A stretch of DNA of 8,480 nt, taken from positions 1 through 8,480 of the forward strand of contig JANYEU010000047.1 in assembly GCA_025362915.1 (NCBI GenBank), read 5' to 3'. The number at the start of each line of letters is the position of its first letter. The stretch's first letter is position 1. Origin of the DNA: Chitinophagaceae bacterium (GTDB lineage: Bacteria; Bacteroidota; Bacteroidia; Chitinophagales; Chitinophagaceae). This document shows positions 1-6,283 of this stretch, in pieces. Position numbers and translations under genes: made by a program. The notes under the pieces are model-generated. The model was not told the DNA's origin and ran no database searches. It saw only the letters and a program-made list of their open reading frames with translations.

Positions 1-1
1 G

Positions 2-427
2 CCGGTAAGCATCCTTACTTATATGGCGCAAGAAGTATTGGGCAGTAATGGACAAATTGCCAACAACTGGACTTGTGCCAACGAACTAAACGTTGCTTAC
101 TATAATGTACAGCGTAGTGTGGATGCAACCAACTTCTCAAACATTGGGCGTGTATCTGCAAAAGGAAATGGCAGTTATAGTTTCTTGGACTTGAATGCTG
201 GAAACTACGCCAAATACAAAACCATATACTATCGTTTACAAATTGTTGACAGAGATGGAAGCGTACGATATAGCAAGACAATGAGTGTTCAGTTATCAGT
301 AATCAGTAATCAGTTAACCGTGTTCCCAAATCCAAGTAAGAACTTTATAATTATTAGTGGAAAAGGGGTAAAAGAGATTCGTTTGATTGATAATCTTGGA
401 AGGGAAGTATTGAATAGAAAGGTTTGA
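2..427 (+). CDS. C-terminal part of a T9SS-secreted surface protein (5' end outside window, frameshifted near 3' end)
   Basis: The reading frame is open from the first bases of the window (starting P-V-S-I-L), so the gene begins upstream and the ATG at 23 is internal. The first ~100 codons form the beta-sandwich module common in Bacteroidota secreted proteins: W..ANELN, YYNVQRSVD, an AKGNGSYSF segment and YYRLQIVDRDG. A type A T9SS sorting domain follows, starting at VFPNPSKNF (about 320) and continuing through IRLIDNLGREVL. This domain directs proteins already in the periplasm through the T9SS to the surface or medium. The frame ends at TGA 425-427, partway through the sorting domain. The missing end, G-L-N-V to K-V-V-V-E, follows at once in the -1 frame, which implies one missing base near 417-422. 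The upstream functional domains are not visible, so the protein's specific role is unknown. Either the gene is frameshifted or the sequence has an error. Confidence 0.85.
   Translation, partial: PVSILTYMAQEVLGSNGQIANNWTCANELNVAYYNVQRSVDATNFSNIGRVSAKGNGSYSFLDLNAGNYAKYKTIYYRLQIVDRDGSVRYSKTMSVQLSVISNQLTVFPNPSKNFIIISGKGVKEIRLIDNLGREVLNRKV
290..317 (+). repeat. Heptanucleotide tandem repeat (4 x CAGTWAT) at the module/sorting-domain junction
   Basis: Four consecutive 7-mers read CAGTTAT, CAGTAAT, CAGTAAT and CAGTTAA. They encode the QLSVISNQL linker between the fibronectin-like module and the T9SS sorting domain. Seven is not a multiple of three, so gain or loss of one unit changes the reading frame of everything downstream, which here is only the sorting domain. 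The distance from the first repeat base to the proline codon of the PNP motif is 36 nt, the same as in the gene at 3530. A related repeat occupies the same place in the genes at 701 and 3530. Confidence 0.75.
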
Positions 428-540
428 ACGTGAATGATGCACAACAGAGAATAGACTTTAGGCTTGGTGCAGGCATATATATGGCGCAGATAGTATTGTT
501 AGATGGGTCTGTAAAGAGCGAAAAGGTTGTTGTAGAGTAA
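421..540 (+). pseudogene. Out-of-frame end of the T9SS sorting domain of the upstream gene
   Basis: These codons, read one frame back from the preceding ORF, give G-L-N-V-N-D-A-Q-Q, then FRLGAGIYMAQIVLLDGSV and a final EKVVVE before TAA 538-540. They align residue for residue with the ends of the other two sorting domains in the window (KLSPGIYIAQTLMTDGK and GIYIAQLLTSDGK). There is no plausible start codon or ribosome-binding site, so this is the displaced tail of the gene at 2-427 and not a separate gene. One extra A in the short A-run before GGTTTG (AGA AAA GGT TTG) would rejoin the two frames. Confidence 0.8.
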
Positions 541-700
541 GTTTTGTAGGGCTTTGAAGGCTTTTAATCCTCATTATAATTAAAAAATAAAAAAATATTT
601 TACAAATCCCAACCTTTTGCCTTCCTAATAGCGTAGTAGTTGATAGTAGTATATTATTTGAAAGAAAAGTATTACTGAAAACATATTTACACTTGAATTT
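541..700. other. AT-rich intergenic region before the LRR gene
   Basis: This stretch of about 160 bp separates two T9SS cargo genes and has no ORF of note. It probably holds the promoter of the gene at 701. The nearest matches to the Bacteroidota -7 element TAnnTTTG are one-mismatch candidates (TACACTTG at 688-695, too close to the start codon, and a TATTATTTG stretch near 652-660). None has a well-spaced -33 TTTG, so no promoter is called. No convincing terminator hairpin with a T-run was seen for the upstream gene. Confidence 0.5.
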
Positions 701-2104
701 ATGCAGAAGATTTCAACCCTTTTAATTGCTTTCTTACTAATGGGTGTGTTTACCAAAGCACAGTATGTAAATATACCGGATAGTAATTTCAGGGCTTTAT
801 TGATTCAAATATATCCTGCCTGTTTTAATAGTTCAAACCAGATGGATACTACTTGTAGTGGGATACTAAAGGAAGATTCTCTGTATTGCTTTCACGATTC
901 AATAAAAGATTTAACAGGTGTGCAATATTTTAAGAGCTTGAAACTATTGGATTGTGATAGTAACCTGCTCTCTACTTTACCTACCCTTCCAAACTCATTG
1001 CAATATTTTTTTTGTAGTTATAATCAATTAACGTCTTTACCTGCTTTACCTAAGTTTTTAAAATCCTTATCCTGTGATTACAATCAGTTAACGGCACTGC
1101 CAACATTACCAGATTCATTGATAAGTATTTTTTGCGATGAAAATAAAATTCAGAATCTGCCAATACTCCCTGCATCCTTAAGCAGCTTGGTTTGCGCCTT
1201 TAACCAAATAAAATCGTTACCATCACTTCCAGCAAACTTGAATACCTTAGACTGTGGCAATAATCAATTGACAGCAATGCCAACCTTGCCAGATAGCCTG
1301 CAATATTTCTTTTGTTATGGAAATCAATTGACATCATTACCAACATTACCCAATAAGCTTACTATTTTGGACTTTGAGGGAAATAAAATTTCTGGCTTGC
1401 CAGCTTTGCCAGATTCGCTTAATTCATTGTACTGCTACAATAATAGTTTAACCAGCCTGCCGATAAATCTCCCAATAAGCTTAAATTATATTAATGTAGG
1501 CTACAATAGCATTTCTTCTCTACCCGCTATGGATTCCTTATATCAACTTCAGTATCTTTATTGCGAGGGCGATAGCAATTTATTATGTCTACCAAGGCTT
1601 CCTAATTCTCTAGATTCGTTAAGTGTTGTCGGTACGGGCGTAAGCTGTATTCCTAATAATGGCAGTAATACTAACATCTATCCATCGGGTCTGCCAATCT
1701 GCAATCCCATGAATAATGTAAATCAGTGTATTGCATTTCCAGTTATAAAAGGAAAGGTATTTTATGATAACAATAGCAATGGGATAAAAGATAGCGATGA
1801 ATTCTATATACCCAATATACCTGTAACAATGGGTACTGGCGAAACTTCTTACACCAATGGTGAAGGAAAATACCTTCTTACTACAACAGATACGGGCTAT
1901 TTTACGCTAGCTACCATTTTACCTTCATTTTATAAAGCTGTACCAAATAGTATTAGTTTTAGTTTTTCTTCATTTGAGCAACAAGTTACCCTTCAGGATA
2001 TTGCCATTCAACCAAATGGGATAAAAGATAGCTTAGGTATCAGTATCATTCCTTGGCAAAACGCAGTCCCTGGTAGAAAGATTGCCTTATACTGTTGCCT
2101 ATAG
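701..2104 (+). CDS. Secreted leucine-rich-repeat protein with SdrD_B-like domain (N-terminal part of a frameshifted T9SS cargo gene)
   Basis: The ATG at 701 opens a Sec signal peptide (MQKISTLLIAFLLMGVFTKA, residues 1-20, cleavage probably before Q21). Residues 21-90 form an N-terminal cap containing IPDSNF and paired cysteines. Residues 93-316 hold about eleven leucine-rich repeats, mostly exactly 20 residues long, with the pattern LPxLPxSLxxLxCxxNxLTS. This is the short repeat class seen in YopM/IpaH-type proteins, here in a surface-protein setting. Residues ~346-405 resemble a SdrD_B/Cna-B-like domain, including an EF-hand-like calcium loop (DNNSNGIKDSDE, 356-367). The frame ends in I-A-L-Y-C-C-L just after WQNAVPGRK. 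The expected continuation, PYTVAYRNLGT, lies in the +1 frame from 2085, so one extra base (for example G2084) or an equivalent indel splits the gene. The likely role is a surface protein-binding or adhesin scaffold; the ligand is unknown. Confidence 0.85.
   Translation: MQKISTLLIAFLLMGVFTKAQYVNIPDSNFRALLIQIYPACFNSSNQMDTTCSGILKEDSLYCFHDSIKDLTGVQYFKSLKLLDCDSNLLSTLPTLPNSLQYFFCSYNQLTSLPALPKFLKSLSCDYNQLTALPTLPDSLISIFCDENKIQNLPILPASLSSLVCAFNQIKSLPSLPANLNTLDCGNNQLTAMPTLPDSLQYFFCYGNQLTSLPTLPNKLTILDFEGNKISGLPALPDSLNSLYCYNNSLTSLPINLPISLNYINVGYNSISSLPAMDSLYQLQYLYCEGDSNLLCLPRLPNSLDSLSVVGTGVSCIPNNGSNTNIYPSGLPICNPMNNVNQCIAFPVIKGKVFYDNNSNGIKDSDEFYIPNIPVTMGTGETSYTNGEGKYLLTTTDTGYFTLATILPSFYKAVPNSISFSFSSFEQQVTLQDIAIQPNGIKDSLGISIIPWQNAVPGRKIALYCCL
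977..1648 (+). repeat. Tandem 60-bp leucine-rich-repeat units
   Basis: Units start at 977 and then every 60 bp (1037, 1097, 1157, 1217, 1277, 1337, 1397, 1457), followed by slightly longer or degenerate units from 1520 and 1589. At protein level each begins LPxLP and carries a conserved cysteine or aromatic residue at positions 12-13 and an N-x-L/I near position 16. Nucleotide divergence between units is substantial, so this is an old expansion under protein-level selection and not a fresh duplication. Confidence 0.85.
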
Positions 2105-3164
2105 AAATCTAGGTACTGTAAGTAGTGAGGATGCCATCAGGTTTATATACGATACCAGTAAACTTATTTTAGATTCCGCATCTGTGCCTCTTATAAGCAA
2201 TAGTGGGAATACACTTGTTTGGGTGGATACGGTAAGTGCTGGTTATTTAGGAAACAAGTATTTCCATAATGGATACAAATACCCTTATTTTTTGTTTAGC
2301 GTAAAGCCAAGTGCGGTAATGGGTGCTACGTTGCAGTGTTCTGCAACCATTACATCCCCTACAACCAATGCATCTGCCAGTGATAATAAAATCATTAGGG
2401 CTAGCTATGATCCCAATAGCAAAGAAGCTACGCCCCAGTTGACCACTACTCAGGTGGCCAATGGCAATGGGATAGATTATACCATCCATTTTCAGAATGT
2501 AGGTACAGACACTGCAATAAATATTGTGATAACAGATTCAATCAGTTCGCTTTTAAGCACATCTGTGTTTCAATCAGTTGCCAATCCACTGAATGGCCTC
2601 ATTACCATAGGCAGCAGTTATATTTTAATCCAGTTTTTAAACGTAAACTTGGTGGATAGTAATGTTAGTCAATTGAATAGCAATGGTTTTATAAAATTTA
2701 AGTTGCGTCCGCAACCGTCGGTTGCTGTTGGGACGACTATTAATAATGCCGCCTCAATTAAGTTTGATGCAAACGGGGAAATAGTAACTAACACTGTCAC
2801 AACACTAATTACCGATTCTACATTACCTGTAAGAATCATCAGCTATCAATTGAAACAGATAGATGGAAGTAAAATTCAGGTTGAGAATCAATGGACAACA
2901 GCAAACGAACAGAATACAGGTTATTACAATGTACAAAGAAGTATAGATGGAACTTATTTTACAACCATAGGTAAACTAGTTTCAAAAGGAAATGGAGCAA
3001 ACACATATCAGTTTATAGACCCATCCCCTCCAAATGGAATAAACTACTACCGCTTGCAAAGTGTCGATAAAAATGGGGTTTCCTCATTCAGTAAAATAGT
3101 AGCAATCCAATTATCATCTATCAATTATCAATCTACCCTAATCCGGCAAGGGACTTTATTATGA
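2082..3164 (+). CDS. Middle part of the LRR surface protein: DUF7619/DUF11-like domains plus fibronectin-like module
   Basis: This frame continues the gene at 701 after a frameshift. The nominal TTG at 2082 is not a convincing start, and homology-like sequence begins at once with PYTVAYRNLGT. Residues 1-110 form a DUF11-like beta-domain. A second domain follows with the hallmark SYDPNSKE (108-115), then YTIHFQNVGTDTAINI, FIKFKLRP and IKFDANGEIVTNTV, which is the DUF7619 pattern found just before T9SS sorting domains. Residues ~249-343 are the fibronectin-like module (LPVRIISY, QWTTANEQN, YYNVQRSIDG, NYYRLQSVDKNG). The frame then runs off into S-T-L-I-R-Q-G-T-L-L and stops at TGA 3162-3164. 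The true continuation, IYPNPARDF, is in the -1 frame from 3131. The second break lies in a heptamer repeat that is exactly one unit shorter than the homologous sites. Both breaks could also be sequence errors. Confidence 0.8.
   Translation: MPYTVAYRNLGTVSSEDAIRFIYDTSKLILDSASVPLISNSGNTLVWVDTVSAGYLGNKYFHNGYKYPYFLFSVKPSAVMGATLQCSATITSPTTNASASDNKIIRASYDPNSKEATPQLTTTQVANGNGIDYTIHFQNVGTDTAINIVITDSISSLLSTSVFQSVANPLNGLITIGSSYILIQFLNVNLVDSNVSQLNSNGFIKFKLRPQPSVAVGTTINNAASIKFDANGEIVTNTVTTLITDSTLPVRIISYQLKQIDGSKIQVENQWTTANEQNTGYYNVQRSIDGTYFTTIGKLVSKGNGANTYQFIDPSPPNGINYYRLQSVDKNGVSSFSKIVAIQLSSINYQSTLIRQGTLL
3108..3135 (+). repeat. Heptanucleotide repeat, contracted by one unit, at the module/sorting-domain junction
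   Basis: The 7-mers here are CAATTAT, CATCTAT, CAATTAT and CAATCTA. The distance from the first base to the proline codon of YPNP is 29 nt (3108 to 3137), against 36 nt in the homologous sites of the genes at 2 and 3530. Adding one CAATTAT after 3128 gives IQLSSINYQLSIYPNP in a single frame. That aligns without gaps to VQLSVISNQLTVFPNP and VQLLVTNNQISIYPNP. The frameshift between the ORFs ending at 3164 and 3352 is therefore explained by the loss of one repeat unit. Confidence 0.75.
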
Positions 3165-3352
3165 TAAAGGGGAAAAACATCAAAGAAATAAACATACTTG
3201 ATAATGTGGAAAGAGTGGTAGCGACAAAAAAAGGATTGAACTTTTTGAATGAACAAAACAAGGTGGAATTTAAATTAAGCCCAGGAATTTATATAGCACA
3301 AACATTAATGACAGACGGCAAAATAGGTAATGAAAAATTTGTTGTGCAATAA
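3161..3352 (+). CDS. T9SS type A sorting domain of the LRR protein, displaced by frameshift
   Basis: The ATG at 3161 is internal to the domain. The same frame is meaningful upstream to 3131, where it reads IYPNPARDFIMIKGK. It continues with INILDNVERVVATKKGL, VEFKLSPGIYIAQ and a terminal EKFVVQ, followed by TAA 3350-3352. From 3131 the length is about 73 codons, normal for a type A sorting domain. In T9SS cargo this domain is recognised by the secretion machinery and removed or exchanged during surface attachment. It would not be translated as part of the main protein unless the frame is restored, and no ribosome-binding site supports independent expression. It is best read as the third piece of the gene at 701-3352. 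Confidence 0.75.
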   Translation: MIKGKNIKEINILDNVERVVATKKGLNFLNEQNKVEFKLSPGIYIAQTLMTDGKIGNEKFVVQ

Positions 3353-3529
3353 GCTAATGTAGGAATAATATGACAATTTATAAAAGGATGGAAACAGATA
3401 CAGATATTATGGACGAGACAATAGAAGTGAGTTGCGCGTATGGAGTAATGATAATAAAGAGTCTGCCCAGCTAGTATGCCCTAAATGCGAAAAAGAACAC
3501 AGCTTAATATTAACTACAAAATAAAAAAA
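3353..3529. other. Intergenic region before the LamG gene
   Basis: This is 177 bp with no recognised gene. A 34-codon ORF with an ATG at 3370 and TAG at 3472-3474 is present but has no recognisable motif and only a weak A/G-rich upstream sequence. The last 15 bp before 3530 are almost pure A/T with an A8 run, typical of Bacteroidota translation-initiation regions. No clear promoter or terminator is visible. Confidence 0.5.
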
Positions 3530-6100
3530 ATGAAAAGATCATCTCTCTTATGTACGTCATTACTGATTGTAATGTTTGCGAATGCACAAACAAGCCTCAA
3601 CCAAGGTTTAATGGCGTGGTATCCTTTTAATGGCAATGCTAACGACAGCAGCGGCAATGGCAATAACCCATCTTTTAACAATGCCAAACTAACTACTGAC
3701 AGATTTGGCAGACCAAACGGTGCCTACGAATTTGATGGAACAACAAGTTATATGCAGATACCAAATAGTGCCAGTTTGAATACTACCAATAAACTTTCTT
3801 ACAGTGTATGGGTAAAGGTAAACGTGTATTACAAAGGTGCTTGCCATGGCAATGTTATTTTGAGTAAAGGAATAGCTACCGCAACGGGTATATACGATTT
3901 ATTTTTGGACGACGGTCCATTTTCAAATTTTCAGAACTGTAATGTTTCGCAAGTAGATACTGTACACGAATCTTTTTATTCTGCTGGTGTAATTACCAAA
4001 AGTCCTTTTATAGAAAAAAATATTTGGTATCATGTTGTGTATACTAATGATGGAGATAGTGCAAGAATGTACATTGGTGGTAAATTAATTGGCACGGCAT
4101 ACTCACCACAAACTTTTACAAACACTTCTGATTTAGTATTTGGCAAAAACTATCAACCAAACATCTATTGGTTAAACGGCGCATTAGACGATATACGTAT
4201 ATATAATAAAGTATTGAGTGCAGCTGAGGTAGATAGTTTGTACAATTACCAACCGAAGGCTGATTTAAACCTTGGCTTGATGGCGTGGTATCCTTTTGAT
4301 GGGAATGATAAAGACACAAGTGGGAATCATAACGACCCTACATTTGATAATGCAAAGCTAACAACTGACAGGTTTGGCAATGCAAATAGTGCTTGTGAAT
4401 TTGATGGAGCAAGTGGCTATATTAAAATTCCTAATAGTGCCTCATTGAATACAAACAATCAACTAACCATCAGCCTTTGGACAAAAGTAAATGGCTATAA
4501 CCTCGGACAATGCGGTGGTAACTTCTTATTGAGCAAAGGAACAGAAGCAACTCCAGGCGTGTATGAAGTAGTTCTTGGTGTTGCCCCTTATGGTAAATAT
4601 AAGAATATTGATTTCTGCTCTAATCCAATAGATACAGCACATGAAATATTTGAAGGTGGAGGCTTGGTTTCTTATAATGACAGTACTCCTACAATAGGTA
4701 AAGATCAATGGTATCATGTTGTTTTTTTGTACAAAGGAGATACCTCTTATATATACTTGAACGGCAAATTAGCATCAGTAGGTTATGTACCTAAAACTTT
4801 TACTGATGCTGCTGATTTATATTTAGGCAGATATGATATTTCATCTAGCCTTCCTTATTTCTTTAAAGGGGCTTTGGATGATATTAGAATTTATAATAGG
4901 CCACTAAGTAAAGGAGAAATTGATAGTTTATACAATTACAAACAAAAACCAGATTTAAACCTTGGCCTGATAGCGTGGTATCCATTTGATGGAAATGATA
5001 AGGATAGTAGTGGCAATAAAAATAATCCAACCTTTGATAATGCAAAGCTAACAACAGACAGGTTTGGCAAAGCTAATAGTGCTTACTCCTTTGATGGAGC
5101 TTCTACTTTTATGCATGTGCCTAATAGTTCAACCTTAAATGCTGGAACACAGTTAACTATGAGTTTATGGGTGAAACCAAAAACTTTTTATAAGGGTCAA
5201 TGTGTAGGAAACTATGCCATTGCAAAAGGTTCACAATCGCAACAAGGCGTTTATGATGTAGTTTTTGGAAATGCACCTTATGGCATAGCAAAAAACATTG
5301 ATTTCTGTAATACCGCTGTTGATACCAGCCATGAATCTTTTTATGGTGCAGGAATAGGAAGTATAGACAGTGCCTCCACCTATTTAAGTACCAACAAATG
5401 GTATCATGTAGTGATGATATATGATGGAACAAAATCGTACATGTACGTGAACGATAAACTAACATCAATAGGAATAGCTGCAACAACCTTTACAAACACG
5501 GCAGATTTGTATATTGGGGCTTATCAAAATCTTACTTATTGGCTAAATGGCGATTTAGATGATACAAGAATATATAATAGGGCAATCAGCAAAATAGAGG
5601 TTGATAGTCTCTATGGCAATCCAAGCACCATTCTTCCTATTACCCTACAATCATTTACTGCAAAAGCAATAACCCTACATTATACAAGCATACAAATTGC
5701 AACCACAAATGAAACAAATGCTGCTTCAATAGATATTGAAAAAAGTTATGATGGCATCAACTTCGCCAAAACCGGTAGCCTAACTGCTAAGGGCAATGTG
5801 GTTACAAATCAATATAGTTTTACTGACAAGGCAGATCCTGCTGCCGCTGTGGCATATTACCGTTTGAAGCTAATAAACAAAGATGGTACCTACCAATACA
5901 GTACAATTATCAGTGTTCAGTTGCTAGTAACCAATAATCAAATTTCAATTTATCCCAATCCTGCCCAGAAGTTTATTATGGTAAATGGAAAAAACATTAA
6001 GCAAGTAAACATCCTAGACAATTTAGGAAGAGTGATGGTAACTAAAAAGGGACTTAGTAATACAAGCAGTCTCAACAAAATAGAATTCAATCTTAACTAA
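3530..6100 (+). CDS. Secreted triple LamG (concanavalin-like lectin) protein with truncated T9SS sorting domain
   Basis: The start at 3530 is preferred over the in-frame ATG at 3485. It directly opens a signal peptide (MKRSSLLCTSLLIVMFANA, cleavage before Q20), it follows an A8 run, and the upstream 15 residues are charged and would spoil the signal. The protein is 856 aa. Residues 22-244, 245-474 and 475-695 are three Laminin_G_3-like jelly-roll repeats. Each starts LGLMAWYPFDGN-like and contains KLTTDRFG, YEFDG, PNSASLN, a W-YHVV strand, LDDIRIYN and a final EVDSLY. Two cysteines per unit (G-x-C-x-G-N and a later N/F-C-N/S) may form a disulfide. Residues ~702-800 are a fibronectin-like module, and a sorting domain begins at IYPNPAQKF (~807). 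TAA 6098-6100 interrupts it before GIYIAQ. The likely role is carbohydrate or matrix binding at the cell surface. The missing sorting-domain end would be expected to block T9SS export. Confidence 0.88.
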   Translation: MKRSSLLCTSLLIVMFANAQTSLNQGLMAWYPFNGNANDSSGNGNNPSFNNAKLTTDRFGRPNGAYEFDGTTSYMQIPNSASLNTTNKLSYSVWVKVNVYYKGACHGNVILSKGIATATGIYDLFLDDGPFSNFQNCNVSQVDTVHESFYSAGVITKSPFIEKNIWYHVVYTNDGDSARMYIGGKLIGTAYSPQTFTNTSDLVFGKNYQPNIYWLNGALDDIRIYNKVLSAAEVDSLYNYQPKADLNLGLMAWYPFDGNDKDTSGNHNDPTFDNAKLTTDRFGNANSACEFDGASGYIKIPNSASLNTNNQLTISLWTKVNGYNLGQCGGNFLLSKGTEATPGVYEVVLGVAPYGKYKNIDFCSNPIDTAHEIFEGGGLVSYNDSTPTIGKDQWYHVVFLYKGDTSYIYLNGKLASVGYVPKTFTDAADLYLGRYDISSSLPYFFKGALDDIRIYNRPLSKGEIDSLYNYKQKPDLNLGLIAWYPFDGNDKDSSGNKNNPTFDNAKLTTDRFGKANSAYSFDGASTFMHVPNSSTLNAGTQLTMSLWVKPKTFYKGQCVGNYAIAKGSQSQQGVYDVVFGNAPYGIAKNIDFCNTAVDTSHESFYGAGIGSIDSASTYLSTNKWYHVVMIYDGTKSYMYVNDKLTSIGIAATTFTNTADLYIGAYQNLTYWLNGDLDDTRIYNRAISKIEVDSLYGNPSTILPITLQSFTAKAITLHYTSIQIATTNETNAASIDIEKSYDGINFAKTGSLTAKGNVVTNQYSFTDKADPAAAVAYYRLKLINKDGTYQYSTIISVQLLVTNNQISIYPNPAQKFIMVNGKNIKQVNILDNLGRVMVTKKGLSNTSSLNKIEFNLN
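3593..5614 (+). repeat. Three tandem LamG-encoding units (~670-690 bp each)
   Basis: Units begin at 3593, 4262 and 4952. Units 2 and 3 are the closest pair: the stretch around 4344-4393 and its counterpart around 5034-5083 differ at only a few bases, and both units open with GATTTAAACCTTGGC. Unit 1 is more divergent (SLNQGLMAWYPFNG). This suggests an older first duplication and a younger second one, or gene conversion between units 2 and 3. Confidence 0.85.
5918..5945 (+). repeat. Degenerate heptamer repeat at the module/sorting-domain junction
   Basis: This is the equivalent of the sites at 290 and 3108. The 7-mers are CAGTTGC, TAGTAAC, CAATAAT and CAAATTT, encoding QLLVTNNQI. The 36-nt distance to the YPNP proline codon equals that of the gene at 2, and the frame is intact. 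The repeat is eroded, so slippage here should be less frequent than at the purer copies. Confidence 0.45.
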
Positions 6101-6169
6101 GGCATTTATATAGCACAATTACTTACATCAGATGGCAAAACAGTCAATGAAAAGTTTGTAATACAATAG
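6101..6169 (+). pseudogene. In-frame end of the LamG-protein sorting domain, beyond a premature stop
   Basis: After TAA 6098-6100 the same frame continues GIYIAQLLTSDGKTVNEKFV and I-Q, ending at TAG 6167-6169. It matches the last 22 residues of the sorting domain at 3161-3352 (GIYIAQTLMTDGKIGNEKFV). The stop occupies the single residue between FNLN and GIY, where the paralogs have G-A-G and S-P-G. A single substitution (for example AAA to TAA) therefore accounts for the break. The conserved sequence after the stop implies a recent nonsense change, readthrough, or a base-call error. Confidence 0.8.
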
Positions 6170-6239
6170 GCCGTTATCCCTTTGCCCTTAAAGGTATTTG
6201 AAGACTCCCAAAATGCATATTAACCCAAAACCTATTACC

Positions 6240-6269
6240 AACCAGTTGGGTTTAATACCCCAACTGGTT
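6240..6269 (+). other. Perfect 11-bp stem-loop just upstream of the lipoprotein start
   Basis: AACCAGTTGGG (6240-6250) pairs perfectly with CCCAACTGGTT (6259-6269) around an 8-nt loop (TTTAATAC). It is followed by T-A-A-A-A-A-A-A and then the ATG at 6284. As a terminator for the upstream gene it lacks a U-run in the + direction. As a 5' UTR hairpin it ends 14 nt before the start codon and could modulate lipoprotein translation or mRNA stability. The stem is visible in the sequence; its function is inference. Confidence 0.6.
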
Positions 6270-6283
6270 TAAAAAAAGAAGTC

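Noticed and set aside
415..427. Programmed frameshift at the first gene's break
   Set aside because: The sequence around AGA AAG GTT TGA does not form an X_XXY_YYZ slippery heptamer in phase; an indel is simpler.
3370..3474. 34-codon ORF between the LRR and LamG genes
   Set aside because: It has no recognisable motif and a composition expected by chance; it is mentioned only in the intergenic entry.
3485..3529. Earlier in-frame ATG (3485) as the start of the LamG gene
   Set aside because: It would add 15 mostly polar or basic residues before a perfect signal peptide that begins at 3530, directly behind an A-rich initiation region.
5157..5486. Minus-strand ORF of 109 codons inside the LamG gene (and similar ones at 15-281, 2247-2489, 4116-4319, 4526-4717, 6235-6492 and 6616-6834)
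   Set aside because: All are antisense to well-supported coding sequence and have low-complexity or random-looking translations.
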